Assembly: GCF_002197645.1 (NCBI RefSeq)
Contig: NZ_CP021874.1
Coordinates: 1,736,001 to 1,800,000 of the forward strand
Length of the DNA: 64,000 nucleotides
Source of the DNA: Enterococcus wangshanyuanii
GTDB taxonomy: Bacteria > Bacillota > Bacilli > Lactobacillales > Enterococcaceae
Direction: 5' to 3'
The notes beneath the pieces are model-generated. The model had not been told where the DNA came from, ran no database searches, and saw only the letters and a program-made list of their open reading frames with translations. Below, piece by piece: positions 41,801 through 52,251 of this stretch; positions within the stretch are counted from its first letter, which is position 1; each line of letters starts with the position of its first letter. A program made the translations under genes and the position numbers.

Positions 41801-43158
41801 TGGATGCCGGATTACTTTTTCAGATGCTTCTAGCTGTTTTAGGAGCGATCGTTTTATATACATTTATCGGGTTTGTTCCTGGAACGGATGAAACATCTGT
41901 TTTGATGCCAGTTACATTAGCCGTTGTTTTAGCTGGTGTGGAGCCGATCGTCGTGCTGACCTTTTTCATTTCCGCGATCATTACATTGAATTTGATGAAT
42001 GCGATCCCTACAGCGCTTGTGGGGTTACCGGGCGGTGTAATGTCAACGCCTATGATCGAACACGCACTCTATTTGAAAGAGCGCGGGATGGCGGCAACTA
42101 GTATTAAAAAGATGGCTACAGGTTCGATCATCGGAACAGCGATCGCTATTCCAGTCAGCCTGCTTTTAGCAAATATTTTGGCACCATTTTCAGATTCGGT
42201 GAAAGAATATGCGCCTTTGTTATTTGTTTTCGGTGCGATTTTCTTATCATTGATCGGCAAGAATAAATTGTTGGCTCTAATCAGTATTATTCCCTTAGGT
42301 CTGTTATTTCAAGGGCTTCGTTATCTTTATTGGGGAATCGGTGCGGTGCCGCAAGAAAAAAATGTGACTGTTTCTTTCTTTTTAGGGATCACGATCGGCC
42401 CTCTGCTCGTTTCTTTATTGGGCTTATTAAATAAGCAGAGTCGAGAGGCTTTGCCAAGGCATGATAAAAATGAGATTCATTTAAACAAAGTAGATGAACA
42501 GCAGTCCTTGGCACACCCGCTTCAGACAATCACAAAAAAAGAAGCTGGAACAAGTGCTGTAGTTTCTTTACTTTCAAATTTTCTCTTCTTTTTAAGCCCT
42601 GTCGGATTGACGATTTTGTTCGGTGAAGCTGTAGCAAACAAGGAAAAAGATCCCGTAAAAAAAGCCAGTATGGCTATCACTTCTATGAGTGCGTTGTCTC
42701 ATGCAACCTATCTTTCCGGTGTGATCATTCCATTGATCGCTTTAGGGATTCCATTGTCTCCAGTCGCTGTAGGACCCGCCAATGCTCTATTCAATGCGCC
42801 GCCCGTTTTTACTTTAGAGCATAATATCCATCATTTGCTAAGCAAAGGTGAGTTTGTTTTTGCCATTGTCTTTGCAGGTGTTTTAGCTTCGATCATCACG
42901 TATTTTGTCGCAATGAAATATGCACGTCAAATGACCGCATTCGTTTTGAAAAAAATCCCTCACGAAGCCATTCTCGGCCTATTTATCGGCTTTATCTTAT
43001 TATTGGCTTATATGGATGCTGGGTTGATCAATATTTTCGGTGTTTTACTGGTAGGGATCGTTTGTGGTACTCTTAATAAGATGGGCGTCAATTACGGCGT
43101 TCAATTCATGATTTTGTATGCAGCACCTTGGATCACCACACATTTAATTTTTAAATAG
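41800..43158 (+). CDS. TctA-family tripartite transporter permease
   Basis: A 452-residue membrane protein with about ten or more helices. The TctA signature GFVPGTDETSV and LVGLPGGVMSTPMIEHALYLK are clear, as is the second repeat half IALGIPLSPVAVGPANALFNAPPVF. In proteobacteria TctA works with TctB and a binding protein TctC for tricarboxylates; no binding protein is present here, so the substrate and mechanism are open. It stands 8 bp before the mevalonate genes and may be cotranscribed, suggesting a carboxylate or isoprenoid-related substrate. Confidence 0.85.
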   Translation: MDAGLLFQMLLAVLGAIVLYTFIGFVPGTDETSVLMPVTLAVVLAGVEPIVVLTFFISAIITLNLMNAIPTALVGLPGGVMSTPMIEHALYLKERGMAATSIKKMATGSIIGTAIAIPVSLLLANILAPFSDSVKEYAPLLFVFGAIFLSLIGKNKLLALISIIPLGLLFQGLRYLYWGIGAVPQEKNVTVSFFLGITIGPLLVSLLGLLNKQSREALPRHDKNEIHLNKVDEQQSLAHPLQTITKKEAGTSAVVSLLSNFLFFLSPVGLTILFGEAVANKEKDPVKKASMAITSMSALSHATYLSGVIIPLIALGIPLSPVAVGPANALFNAPPVFTLEHNIHHLLSKGEFVFAIVFAGVLASIITYFVAMKYARQMTAFVLKKIPHEAILGLFIGFILLLAYMDAGLINIFGVLLVGIVCGTLNKMGVNYGVQFMILYAAPWITTHLIFK

Positions 43159-43175
43159 AAGGATAGTTGATTGGA

Positions 43176-44120
43176 ATGAATAGAAAGAATATAGGTCACG
43201 GTCAAGCGACAGGTAAAATCATTTTGATGGGTGAACACGCTGTTGTATACGGTGAACCTGCTATCGCTTTTCCGTTTGAGGAAACGTCAATTATGACTAC
43301 GATAGAGTCGGATCAGATGATGACTTTGGATTGTCAATATTTTTGCGGCAACTTAGCAGAAGTCCCTGCTCGTTTAAAAAGCGTTCAGAAAGTCATCTAC
43401 CAAACATTAGCTGAATTAGGGCAAGAGAATACAACCTTAAAAATAACCATCAACAGTACGATTCCTGCCGAACGCGGAATGGGCTCAAGTGCAGCTGTAG
43501 CTGTAGCGATCGTCAGAGGGTTGTTCGATTATTTTAAGACACCTTGTTCACCAGAAACGCTGCTAAGACTAGTCGATGAGGCAGAAAAAATTGCACATGG
43601 GAATCCTAGCGGCATCGATGCTGCAGCCACTAGCGGAAGCAAGCCGATTTTTTTTATCAAAGGACAGCCGCTGGAGTTATTTCCGATGAATGTCTCTAAT
43701 GCCTATTTGATTGTTGCAGACACTGGCATCAAAGGACAAACCAGAGAAGCGGTCAGCGATGTTGCCCATCTTTTTGAAGAAGACAAGCAATTAGCAGCAA
43801 AACATATTACTGAACTAGGACGTTTGACTGTTCAAGCGAAACAAGCGATTTTAATGAACGATGTTCCACTTTTAGGAACCAGTATGAATCAGGCTCATGA
43901 ACACTTAAAAGCTTTGACCGTCAGCAACAAACAGCTGGATCATTTAGTTGAAACAGCGCGGAACAATGGCGCTCTCGGAGCAAAGCTGACAGGCGGCGGC
44001 CGCGGAGGTTGTCTGATCGCTCTAGTTGATTCAAAAAGACAAGCAGAAAAAATCGCAGATTCCTTAAAAAATGCTGGTGCGACTGCCGCATGGATTCAAT
44101 CATTAGAGGTGAAAAAATAA
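43176..44120 (+). CDS. mvk: Mevalonate kinase
   Basis: About 314 residues, GHMP kinase family: N-terminal GKIILMGEHAVVYGEPAIA, ATP-binding PAERGMGSSAAVAVAI and C-terminal KLTGGGRGGCLIAL. Phosphorylates mevalonate to 5-phosphomevalonate. The start may be this ATG or a TTG three codons upstream (43167). First of four overlapping mevalonate-pathway genes. Confidence 0.96.
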   Translation: MNRKNIGHGQATGKIILMGEHAVVYGEPAIAFPFEETSIMTTIESDQMMTLDCQYFCGNLAEVPARLKSVQKVIYQTLAELGQENTTLKITINSTIPAERGMGSSAAVAVAIVRGLFDYFKTPCSPETLLRLVDEAEKIAHGNPSGIDAAATSGSKPIFFIKGQPLELFPMNVSNAYLIVADTGIKGQTREAVSDVAHLFEEDKQLAAKHITELGRLTVQAKQAILMNDVPLLGTSMNQAHEHLKALTVSNKQLDHLVETARNNGALGAKLTGGGRGGCLIALVDSKRQAEKIADSLKNAGATAAWIQSLEVKK

Positions 44121-45118
44121 TGTACGCGGGAAAAGCACGTGCCTATACAAATATTGCCCTGATCAAGTATTGGGGCAAAAAAGATGAGCAATTGATTTTA
44201 CCAATGAATAATAGTTTATCGTTGACCTTAGATGCCTTTTACACAGAGACATGTGTCGAGTTCGACGAAACCCTAACAGAAGATCAATTTTTTTTAGATG
44301 GAACAATTCAAGAATCAAAACAAACAAAAAAAATCACCGCCTTTTTAGATTTAGTCCGTCAAAGGCACCAGATAGAGTTATTTGCTAAGGTCGACAGTCA
44401 AAATTTTGTCCCAACTGCTGCCGGATTAGCTTCCTCTGCAAGTGGTTTAGCTGCTTTAGCAGGTGCATGCAATCAAGCCTTGCATTTAAATCTTACAGAT
44501 ACAGAATTATCCCGTTTAGCTCGTCGTGGTTCAGGTTCTGCTTGCCGCAGTATTTTCGGTGGTTTCGCTGAGTGGCAAAAAGGAACATCTGACCAAACTT
44601 CTTTTGCAAAAGCGATCGATGCTGATGGTTGGGAAGACGAGCTTGCGATGCTCTTTGTCTTAGTGGATGATGGTGTTAAGGATATCTCTAGTCGTGATGG
44701 CATGAGGCGTACTGTAGAAACCTCCAGTTTTTATTCTGGCTGGTTAGATTCGATCGAAACTGATTTAACGGCTGCTAAACAAGCTATTGCAGAAAAGGAT
44801 TTTGTAAAATTGGGTGAAGTTACCGAAGCAAATAGCTTACGGATGCATGGTACAACCTTAGGAGCTGTCCCTCCGTTTACTTACTGGTCACCAGAAAGTC
44901 TTAAAGTAATGCAGTTGGTCAGGGAAATTCGGAAAAATAGGTTACCTTGCTATTTTACAATGGATGCAGGTCCCAACGTCAAAATTCTAGTTGAAAAGAA
45001 ACATCTCGCAACATTAAAACATTCTTTGGCAGAGCACTTTTCTAGTGAACAATTGATTTCAGCGTCCGCTGGCCCTGGGATCAAGCTGCTGCCTGTGGAA
45101 GGATCTGAAAAATCATGA
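44120..45118 (+). CDS. mvaD: Diphosphomevalonate decarboxylase
   Basis: About 332 residues: N-terminal NIALIKYWGKKDEQLILPMN, the ATP-binding AAGLASSASGLAALA and RGSGSACRSIFGGF. It converts diphosphomevalonate to isopentenyl diphosphate. The ATG (MYAGKARAY) overlaps the mvk stop (TAATG), so an in-frame upstream ATG inside mvk is not used. Confidence 0.96.
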   Translation: MYAGKARAYTNIALIKYWGKKDEQLILPMNNSLSLTLDAFYTETCVEFDETLTEDQFFLDGTIQESKQTKKITAFLDLVRQRHQIELFAKVDSQNFVPTAAGLASSASGLAALAGACNQALHLNLTDTELSRLARRGSGSACRSIFGGFAEWQKGTSDQTSFAKAIDADGWEDELAMLFVLVDDGVKDISSRDGMRRTVETSSFYSGWLDSIETDLTAAKQAIAEKDFVKLGEVTEANSLRMHGTTLGAVPPFTYWSPESLKVMQLVREIRKNRLPCYFTMDAGPNVKILVEKKHLATLKHSLAEHFSSEQLISASAGPGIKLLPVEGSEKS

Positions 45119-46212
45119 TTGAAGTGTCTGCCCCTGGTAAATTATTTATCGCTGGCGAATATGCAGTTGTCGAGCCTGGACATCCATCGATCATTGTTGC
45201 CGTCGATCAATTCGTGACTGTTACTGTACAAAACGCAGAAAAAAATGGCAGTATCCAGTCAGCGCAATACAGCTCTTTACCTGTCCGTTGGACGAGGAGA
45301 AATGATGAACTTGTTTTAGATATTCGGGAGAATCCCTTTCATTATGTTTTGGCCGCTATTCGTTTAACAGAAAAATATGCACAAGAACAACAAAAGGAAC
45401 TTTCTTTTTACCATTTGAAAGTCACAAGTGAACTGGATAATTCTAACGGCCGCAAATACGGTTTAGGCTCCAGCGGCGCTGTAACGGTTGCGACAGTCAA
45501 AGCATTAGGGCTTTTTTATGATCTATCTTTATCAGAGGAAGACATTTTCAAGCTTTCTGCCCTTGCTCACTTAGCCGTTCAGGGAAATGGCTCCTGTGGT
45601 GATATTGCAGCAAGCTGTTATGGCGGCTGGATCGCTTTTTCTACATTCGATCATCAATGGGTCAATGACGCTCTTCAAAGCCAAACCTTAACAGAGCTAC
45701 TTGAAGCCACCTGGCCGAAGCTAAGAATTCAGCCATTGACTGTTCCTAAAAAACTACGTCTATTGATCGGCTGGACAGGCTCACCTGCTTCTACTTCTGA
45801 CTTAGTGGATCAAGTTCATCAATCAAAAGACGTTCAAGAAGTAGCCTATAAGGACTTTCTACTAAAAAGTAAGACTTGTGTAGAGACAATGATCACTGGA
45901 TTTGAAACAGAGAATATTTCACTGATTCAATCGCAAATTAGAGAAAACCGCATCTTATTGCAAGAACTGACATCGATCACTGGAGTGACGATCGAAACAC
46001 CTGCTCTAAAAAAATTATGTAACCTCGCTGATGCTTATGGCGGTGCAGCTAAATCTTCTGGTGCCGGCGGTGGTGATTGCGGAATTGTTGTTTTCAAACA
46101 AAAAACGGGTATCTTACCTTTGATGAGCTCATGGGAAAAAGAAGGCATCACGCCTTTACCGCTGCACGTTTATTTTTACAGAAAGAAGGGAAACGATGAA
46201 TCGAAAAGATGA
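45115..46212 (+). CDS. mvaK2: Phosphomevalonate kinase
   Basis: A 365-residue GHMP kinase: [18 protein letters not shown] at the N-terminus, [18 protein letters not shown] and C-terminal [15 protein letters not shown]. Phosphorylates 5-phosphomevalonate. Start overlaps the mvaD stop (ATGA). Confidence 0.96.
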   Translation: MIEVSAPGKLFIAGEYAVVEPGHPSIIVAVDQFVTVTVQNAEKNGSIQSAQYSSLPVRWTRRNDELVLDIRENPFHYVLAAIRLTEKYAQEQQKELSFYHLKVTSELDNSNGRKYGLGSSGAVTVATVKALGLFYDLSLSEEDIFKLSALAHLAVQGNGSCGDIAASCYGGWIAFSTFDHQWVNDALQSQTLTELLEATWPKLRIQPLTVPKKLRLLIGWTGSPASTSDLVDQVHQSKDVQEVAYKDFLLKSKTCVETMITGFETENISLIQSQIRENRILLQELTSITGVTIETPALKKLCNLADAYGGAAKSSGAGGGDCGIVVFKQKTGILPLMSSWEKEGITPLPLHVYFYRKKGNDESKR

Positions 46213-47245
46213 ACATATTTCTTTAGCGAAAGCCTTTCATAAAGAGAAAAGCAACGACTTTGATCAACTGCGTTTTGTTCACCACTCTTTTTCTGAAACT
46301 GCAGTGGAGGACGTCGATATCTCCACTTCTTTTCTCGATTTTTCATTTAAGCAGCCTTTTTACATCAATGCGATGACAGGAGGCAGTGATCGTGCAAAAG
46401 AAATCAATCAACAAATCGGGATCATCGCAAAAGAAACTGGGATGATGACCGCGACAGGCTCTGTCAATGCCGCATTAAAAAATCCTGATTTAGCCGATAC
46501 GTATCAAATCATTCGTAAAGAAAATCCAAAGGGAATCATATTCGCAAATATCGGTGCTGGTCTTTCTTTAGAAGATGCCAAAAAAGCTGTTGATTTGTTT
46601 CAGGCAGATGGCTTACAAGTTCATGTGAATCTTGCGCAAGAGCTGGTTATGCCGGAAGGAGATCGTGATTTTCATGGCTGGTTAGACAATATCGAAGAAA
46701 TCGTCGCTCATTTATCAGTTCCGGTAACCGTAAAAGAAGTTGGTTTTGGAATGAGTAATGAAACAGTCACTCAATTACTGGCTCGAGGTGTTCAAGCGAT
46801 CGATATCAGCGGTCAAGGCGGAACTAGTTTTACTCAAATTGAAAATGCTCGTCGAAAAAAGAGAGAATTGAGCTTTTTAGATAATTGGGGACAGTCCACT
46901 GTCCTTTCTTTACTAGAATCTCAATCATTGCAGCAAGAGATAACGATTCTAGCTTCTGGCGGTATCCGTCAGTCTTTGGATATTGTAAAAGCATTAAGCT
47001 TAGGAGCCAAAAGTGTTGGCGTCGCCGGAACGATCTTGAATCACCTGATGACACATGGTTTAGATAAAACGATCGAGTTAGTCAAACAGTGGGAGAATGA
47101 ACTCCATATGCTTTATACCTTGCTTGGAAAAACAACAACCGCTGAACTGACTGCAACAGATCTCATTTTTTCTAGTGAAATCAGTCATTGGTGCGAAAGC
47201 CGCGGGATTCCTTACCGGACATTTGCCACGAGAAGTCATCGATAA
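46196..47245 (+). CDS. fni: Type 2 isopentenyl-diphosphate delta-isomerase
   Basis: A 349-residue FMN-dependent IDI-2: [53 protein letters not shown] and [10 protein letters not shown] are the FMN/substrate motifs. Interconverts IPP and DMAPP. The start lies within the end of mvaK2, completing the pathway cluster. Confidence 0.96.
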   Translation: MNRKDEHISLAKAFHKEKSNDFDQLRFVHHSFSETAVEDVDISTSFLDFSFKQPFYINAMTGGSDRAKEINQQIGIIAKETGMMTATGSVNAALKNPDLADTYQIIRKENPKGIIFANIGAGLSLEDAKKAVDLFQADGLQVHVNLAQELVMPEGDRDFHGWLDNIEEIVAHLSVPVTVKEVGFGMSNETVTQLLARGVQAIDISGQGGTSFTQIENARRKKRELSFLDNWGQSTVLSLLESQSLQQEITILASGGIRQSLDIVKALSLGAKSVGVAGTILNHLMTHGLDKTIELVKQWENELHMLYTLLGKTTTAELTATDLIFSSEISHWCESRGIPYRTFATRSHR

Positions 47246-47286
47246 ATCAACAAGCATTAATATATTTGCGAATACTAATCAAATAG

Positions 47287-47337
47287 AAAAGAGTGCGTTG
47301 TACCTTTTACAAAAGGTGTAACGCACTCTTTTCTATT
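47287..47337. terminator. Bidirectional terminator between fni and the alcohol dehydrogenase gene
   Basis: A 13-bp stem AAAAGAGTGCGTT / AACGCACTCTTTT with inner ACCTTTT/AAAAGGT pairing. Confidence 0.9.
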
Positions 47338-47339
47338 TT

Positions 47340-48506
47340 TTACGCAAGCAAGCTACGGTATAATTCGGTGATTTCTTCAACTGTGGCACTTCGTGGATTA
47401 CCTGGTGTACATACATCTTTATGTGCATCTTCAGCGATTGCTGCTAAATCTTGTTCTTTCACACCCAATGCACTGATCGTTTGCGGGATCCCCACATCTG
47501 TACTTAACTGCTGAACTGCCTCCACAGCAGCGCTACGAGCTTCTTCGATCGACAGCTGCTCCGTATTTTCAATGCCCATATATTTAGCGATTTCACGGTA
47601 TTTTTCTCCAGTAGCATCCTGATTATAGGCCATAACAGTTGGTAGTAATGATGCACAGGCGACACCATGAGGAACATTGTACCAAGCGCTCAACGGATGA
47701 GCCATACCATGAACTAAGCCCAAACCTACGTTAGAGAACCCCATTCCAGCAAGGTATTGACCCAACGCCATTTTTTCTCTTGCCTGTTCATCCCCAGCTA
47801 CTGAGTCACGTAGGACATGAGAAATGATCTCGATGGCTTTTAAATGCAGCATATCTGTCATTTCCCATGCTCCTTTTGTGACATATCCTTCGATTGCATG
47901 AGTCAACGCATCCATGCCAGTTGCAGCACATAAGGCTTTAGGCATTCCGATCATCATGTCACTATCGATAAAAGCAACGAGTGGAATATCATGAGGATCG
48001 ACACATACAAATTTTCTGTGATTGTTTTCATCTGTGATAACATAATTGATCGTCACCTCAGCGGCTGTTCCAGAAGTAGTTGGTATAGCTAAAATAGGCA
48101 AACTTGGTGTCTTAGTTTGTACTTCTCCTTCCAAACTGATGACATCAGAAAATTCGGGATTATTGATGATCACACCAATTGCTTTCGCTGTATCGATCGG
48201 GGAACCGCCACCGATCGCGATAATATAATCAGCTTTCGCGTCCCGACAACTTTCCACACCGTTTTGAACATCACGAATGGTCGGATTAGGCACAATTTCA
48301 TCATAAATTGCATACGGCATTTTTTCAGCTGTCAACAAGTTGATCACTTTTGTCACAACACCATTTTTTATGAGCTCTTTGTCTGTTACGATCAATGCTT
48401 TTTTAAACTGGCGTTTGTTGATTTCATTGACAATTTCTTTAATTGCCCCTTTGCCAAAATAAGCAGTTTCATTTAATATCATTCGATGGATCGTCATCGT
48501 TTCCAC
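47340..48506 (-). CDS. Iron-containing (group III) alcohol dehydrogenase
   Basis: A 388-residue dehydrogenase of the FucO / 1,3-propanediol dehydrogenase family: NAD-binding GGGSPIDTAKAIG, PTTSGTAAEV, and the metal-binding region DALTHAIEGY and GLVHGMAHPLSAWYNVPHG. Likely reduces an aldehyde such as lactaldehyde, glycolaldehyde or similar to the alcohol. Last gene of the PTS-aldolase operon, fitting reduction of the aldehyde released by the RhaD-like aldolase. Confidence 0.92.
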   Translation of the reverse strand: METMTIHRMILNETAYFGKGAIKEIVNEINKRQFKKALIVTDKELIKNGVVTKVINLLTAEKMPYAIYDEIVPNPTIRDVQNGVESCRDAKADYIIAIGGGSPIDTAKAIGVIINNPEFSDVISLEGEVQTKTPSLPILAIPTTSGTAAEVTINYVITDENNHRKFVCVDPHDIPLVAFIDSDMMIGMPKALCAATGMDALTHAIEGYVTKGAWEMTDMLHLKAIEIISHVLRDSVAGDEQAREKMALGQYLAGMGFSNVGLGLVHGMAHPLSAWYNVPHGVACASLLPTVMAYNQDATGEKYREIAKYMGIENTEQLSIEEARSAAVEAVQQLSTDVGIPQTISALGVKEQDLAAIAEDAHKDVCTPGNPRSATVEEITELYRSLLA

Positions 48507-48514
48507 TCCTTTTC

Positions 48515-49084
48515 TTATAAAGAATAATGGGTTTTCAATGCATCAGTCAGCTCTTTCGCTTCTTTATACTTTTTAAAGAACAGTTGATACTGTTTAGTCT
48601 CCAGCTCAAACTCAACAGCTGCCTGATTTCCTTTAGCGGTCAACTCAACAGTAACGATTCTTTTGATCGGTAATAACTGAAATTGACCATCACGTAAATC
48701 TGCCAACAGGAAATCGGCAGTCCCTACAACTTGCCCGTTATTCGAGACAAATTTGCGGGCCTTTTTGATCTGTTTTACCAGCTGCTGATCTAATTTTTTT
48801 ATCTCTTCAAAGCGGCTTAACTGAAAATTCTCATATATTTCCTGCAGCAGAGGATCGTTGCGTCCTTCATGCTTCATCTTTAGCAAAATGAAAAAACCAA
48901 TCAATAAAATTAGATACAGTGGTCCTAAAGCAAGGACTTCTTTTAACGTCAGATTTTTTTGAATAAACCAGCCGTTTATAAGGTATAACAGACAAATCAC
49001 AGCTGATCCTTTAAGAAAAATCATTAATTGATTCAAAGTTTTATCGACAGATACTTTTCTCATCAAAATGCCCTGTTCCCCCAT
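48515..49084 (-). CDS. Hypothetical membrane protein in the PTS operon
   Basis: A 189-residue protein with two membrane helices (about 23-43 and 50-67) and a C-terminal cytosolic domain of strands and helices that ends in a lysine-rich amphipathic segment. No family recognised; the domain could be PH-like by its strand pattern, but this is weak. AGGAGG is 8 nt from the ATG. It lies 8 bp before the alcohol dehydrogenase gene. Confidence 0.55.
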   Translation of the reverse strand: MGEQGILMRKVSVDKTLNQLMIFLKGSAVICLLYLINGWFIQKNLTLKEVLALGPLYLILLIGFFILLKMKHEGRNDPLLQEIYENFQLSRFEEIKKLDQQLVKQIKKARKFVSNNGQVVGTADFLLADLRDGQFQLLPIKRIVTVELTAKGNQAAVEFELETKQYQLFFKKYKEAKELTDALKTHYSL

Positions 49085-49105
49085 TTTTTCTTCCTCCTCT
49101 TTGTT

Positions 49106-51172
49106 TTAACGACAGCCCAACTGCTCATCCAAATACGCTTTTAATTCCCGTTCATAGTTTTTTGAAAGCAACCGCTCTAAGTGACGTCTATCATTAACAA
49201 AATCATACAAACTGCTGATAGCGTTGATATGACTTTTCTTATCTTTAGGCGCGATCATGAAGATCAGACGAACCGGCAGCTCATCTGAAAAATACACTGG
49301 TTTTTTCAACAGCAACAATGACATGCCCAGTTTACGCACACCATCTTCCGGACCAGCATGAGGAATCGCAGTCTCAGGTGCAATCACAAAATAAGGATAG
49401 GCAGGATCGTAATTTTTAATAATCGTTTTCGCATAATCCGCTTCAACAAACTTTCGCTCTATCAATGGCTTGGAAGCCACATGGATCGCTTCGGAAAAAG
49501 TGAGTGATCCTTGATAAATCTGAATATGCTCGATAGGCAATAAGTTCAATAATTGCTGCTTGCCGGAGCTGTGAGGTAATGTACTTGTTTGCTGATAATT
49601 CAAGGAGTGAAAATATGCATCCAGATTTTTTTCAAGCAACAGCTTTTCTGTGACACTCGCATACTGATCAACAATTTCTAATACCTTATTGGTTTCGATT
49701 GTAGCTGCTCGTTTTTTATTCGTTGCCCCTAATTCTTTTTCAACTTCTTGGCTTAACAAGGCTTTTTCAGTTCCATTCAGAAAATGTCGAATAAAGAACA
49801 CTGTTTTTTCTGTATCTAAATGAACCGTAGAAAATATATAATCAATGTAACGGTCATCCATTTCATAAAATTCCCGCAAAGACATATAGCGGACGAAATG
49901 AATATCCGGGAATAATTCCTTTAAGTTTTCCAGCAATAAACGAGAAATCGAAATTCCCTGAAGACAAACAACAACGGCCTGCTTCTTATCTTTTTTTACC
50001 AAATCATTTTTTAGAAAACTCAAAAAAAGTACCGTAATATAGGTCAGTTCATCTTCTGGAAACACAACCTTCAATACTGATTCGATCGGCTGGATCGCTG
50101 CTTTTACTAATTGGTGGATGTGTTCATATTCCTCAATGATCTTCTTAGCACTTGGATTGTTATCTGGCACGCCAAACTTGATACGATAACTCGCAGGGAG
50201 AATATGCTGATATAAAGCTTCGGTCAGCTCCTCTTTTTCATTGATCGTAGTGATCCCCAATAATTCAAATTGCTGGATCGTTGCTTGGATCGCGGTGATC
50301 AGCTGAGCATTTTTTTGCTGCGTTCGATTCCAAATCAAACTGCTACTTAAAATTTGCAGACTGATAAACTCTGCTTCTGCCGGGTCGTCCAAACCTTCAA
50401 AAAAGTAGCTTAATGTGGCAGAAACCTCTTCATAAAAAGAACGGTCAACCATTGGAATCACATGCTTCAATACATCTTTTTTGAGTTTATTGCCGCGTGC
50501 TATTCTTTTTGTACACATATAAAGGACAAAGGATAAATCTACTAGCTTTGCTTCGGTAAAAGTCAAATTCAGATGCTTTTCCAACAGTTCTAATTGGGCT
50601 TGAAGTTTTTTGATCCGTTGGAGATCTGTTGCAAACACAGAATTAAAGCGGGCAGCTTCTTGTGTATCATTGAGGATTTCTCTGATCGCTTTGATCCCGA
50701 TCTTGCGGATCGATAATTCCTCTCCTTCCAAATAGTAGCCGCTTTTTCGGCTGTAGACTAAGTCTATATGTTGTTTTTTTAGCTGGCTGCTCAATTTCTT
50801 ATTGTCTTTTAAAATAGTATTCTTACTTACTGCCAGTCTTTGTGCTAATGATGCGAGCGAGCTAGTATCATTAAATAGTAGAATCACTAACAGATAATGC
50901 TGCCGCTCTGTATCCGTCAAATAAACCAATGGCGATAACTCATCCAACAGTTGAGCTAAATGTTGAACATCCAGATCACTAGATACGATTTGACCGTTCT
51001 TACTGATCCTTTCTTTTCCCTGAATACGTAAAAATGCATTGATCTTTTTTATTCTGTACTCGATTTGTCCCTTAGAAGCCCTGATTTCTCTTTCTAACTG
51101 CTGCAAAGAAATACTTGTATTAGAAACGATCAACTGTAAAATCTGTACCGCCATTGAGTCCATTCTTTTCAC
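49106..51172 (-). CDS. PRD-containing transcriptional activator/antiterminator with EIIB- and EIIA-like domains
   Basis: A 688-residue regulator of the MtlR/LicR/BglG-activator type. N-terminal helix-turn-helix domains (residues 1-150, LAQRLAVSKNTILKDNKKL being the second), two PTS regulation domains (about 170-390), an EIIB-like domain (VVVCLQGISISRLLL near 405) and a C-terminal EIIA domain with IPHAGPEDGVRKLG (His near 600). PTS phosphorylation of the PRD and EIIA histidines would tie its activity to sugar supply. It probably activates the operon in which it lies. Confidence 0.88.
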   Translation of the reverse strand: MKRMDSMAVQILQLIVSNTSISLQQLEREIRASKGQIEYRIKKINAFLRIQGKERISKNGQIVSSDLDVQHLAQLLDELSPLVYLTDTERQHYLLVILLFNDTSSLASLAQRLAVSKNTILKDNKKLSSQLKKQHIDLVYSRKSGYYLEGEELSIRKIGIKAIREILNDTQEAARFNSVFATDLQRIKKLQAQLELLEKHLNLTFTEAKLVDLSFVLYMCTKRIARGNKLKKDVLKHVIPMVDRSFYEEVSATLSYFFEGLDDPAEAEFISLQILSSSLIWNRTQQKNAQLITAIQATIQQFELLGITTINEKEELTEALYQHILPASYRIKFGVPDNNPSAKKIIEEYEHIHQLVKAAIQPIESVLKVVFPEDELTYITVLFLSFLKNDLVKKDKKQAVVVCLQGISISRLLLENLKELFPDIHFVRYMSLREFYEMDDRYIDYIFSTVHLDTEKTVFFIRHFLNGTEKALLSQEVEKELGATNKKRAATIETNKVLEIVDQYASVTEKLLLEKNLDAYFHSLNYQQTSTLPHSSGKQQLLNLLPIEHIQIYQGSLTFSEAIHVASKPLIERKFVEADYAKTIIKNYDPAYPYFVIAPETAIPHAGPEDGVRKLGMSLLLLKKPVYFSDELPVRLIFMIAPKDKKSHINAISSLYDFVNDRRHLERLLSKNYERELKAYLDEQLGCR

Positions 51173-51204
51173 TGCCTTTATTTTATGATGTTAGTTAGCT
51201 GCAA

Positions 51205-52251
51205 TTATAAGCGAATCAGCATGTCACTGGAACCCTTTTCAAAAAATTCATTCATCACGTCTCTTAAAAGATATGGCGATCGCGGAATCGCATCGATCGT
51301 ATCACCGGCAATATGAGACGTGATCGTCAAATTATCTAATGCCAATAGAGGATCATCAGCCTGGATCGGTTCTTCCCAAACCACATCAATTGCTGCTCCG
51401 GCAATCTTTCTATCCTTCAACGCCTTAACAAAAGATGGTTTGTATAAAATATCCGGTCTTGCTGTATTGATCAAGTAACTGCTTGGTTTCATCAATGAAA
51501 TCAAAGAGTCATTGATCATATTGGTTGTATCAGGTGTCACTCGCATGTGAAGTGATAGAATATCCGCATGCTTGAAGGCTTCTTCCAATTCAACAAAAGT
51601 AACAGCCAGTCCTTCTCTTTTGATCTTTTCCTGATCGACATACGGGTCATAAGCGACTACTTTCACACCAAGTCCATTTAATCGTTTCACGACTAATTTT
51701 CCGATATACCCTAATCCGATCAAAGCAACAGTTAAATTAGACAAGGTCGTTTTGTATAAATCATTTGGAAATTGTTTTGGCCATTGTCCGTTCATTACCT
51801 GTCTATGTGACAAGGCGATATTCCTAGTTGCCGCATACATCAAACCAACGGTAAAGTCAGCAACTGGCTCTGCATTTCTAATGACATGGATCAACGGGAT
51901 ATTCCGTTGGCTGACAGCCTCTAAATCGATATGCTCCAAACCGCCGCGGCTTGTCCCGATCATTTTTAATTGTGGTGCTGCTTCCAGCATTTTTGCAGAA
52001 ACAGGGGCAATATGCACTAAAAGATATTCCGCCTCTTCCAACGCTGGCAAGATCCCTTCCGGAAGTTCAACTGCTTCTGGACCGCCTTGTTCAATAATTT
52101 TGATTTTTGCTTGAAATTCTTCTTTTGTTAAATCTGCATACCAATCAAAACAAGTCACTTCGATCGGTTTGGGAATCTTTAACTGTTCAGCCGCTTCTTT
52201 TAAAGTAGCGGCTGAAACTAATGTATCTCCGACAACAATCACTTTACTCAT
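51205..52251 (-). CDS. D-isomer-specific 2-hydroxyacid dehydrogenase
   Basis: A 348-residue NAD-dependent dehydrogenase: nucleotide-binding VALIGLGYIGKLVVKRLNGLG, catalytic Arg in NTARPDILY, Glu in DVVWEEP and His in TITSHIAGDT. Family members oxidise 2-hydroxy acids or act on phosphoglycerate and erythronate-phosphate. Its place between the PTS EIIC and the regulator suggests it oxidises or reduces a pathway intermediate, perhaps a sugar-acid phosphate. ATG overlaps the EIIC stop region. Confidence 0.88.
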   Translation of the reverse strand: MSKVIVVGDTLVSAATLKEAAEQLKIPKPIEVTCFDWYADLTKEEFQAKIKIIEQGGPEAVELPEGILPALEEAEYLLVHIAPVSAKMLEAAPQLKMIGTSRGGLEHIDLEAVSQRNIPLIHVIRNAEPVADFTVGLMYAATRNIALSHRQVMNGQWPKQFPNDLYKTTLSNLTVALIGLGYIGKLVVKRLNGLGVKVVAYDPYVDQEKIKREGLAVTFVELEEAFKHADILSLHMRVTPDTTNMINDSLISLMKPSSYLINTARPDILYKPSFVKALKDRKIAGAAIDVVWEEPIQADDPLLALDNLTITSHIAGDTIDAIPRSPYLLRDVMNEFFEKGSSDMLIRL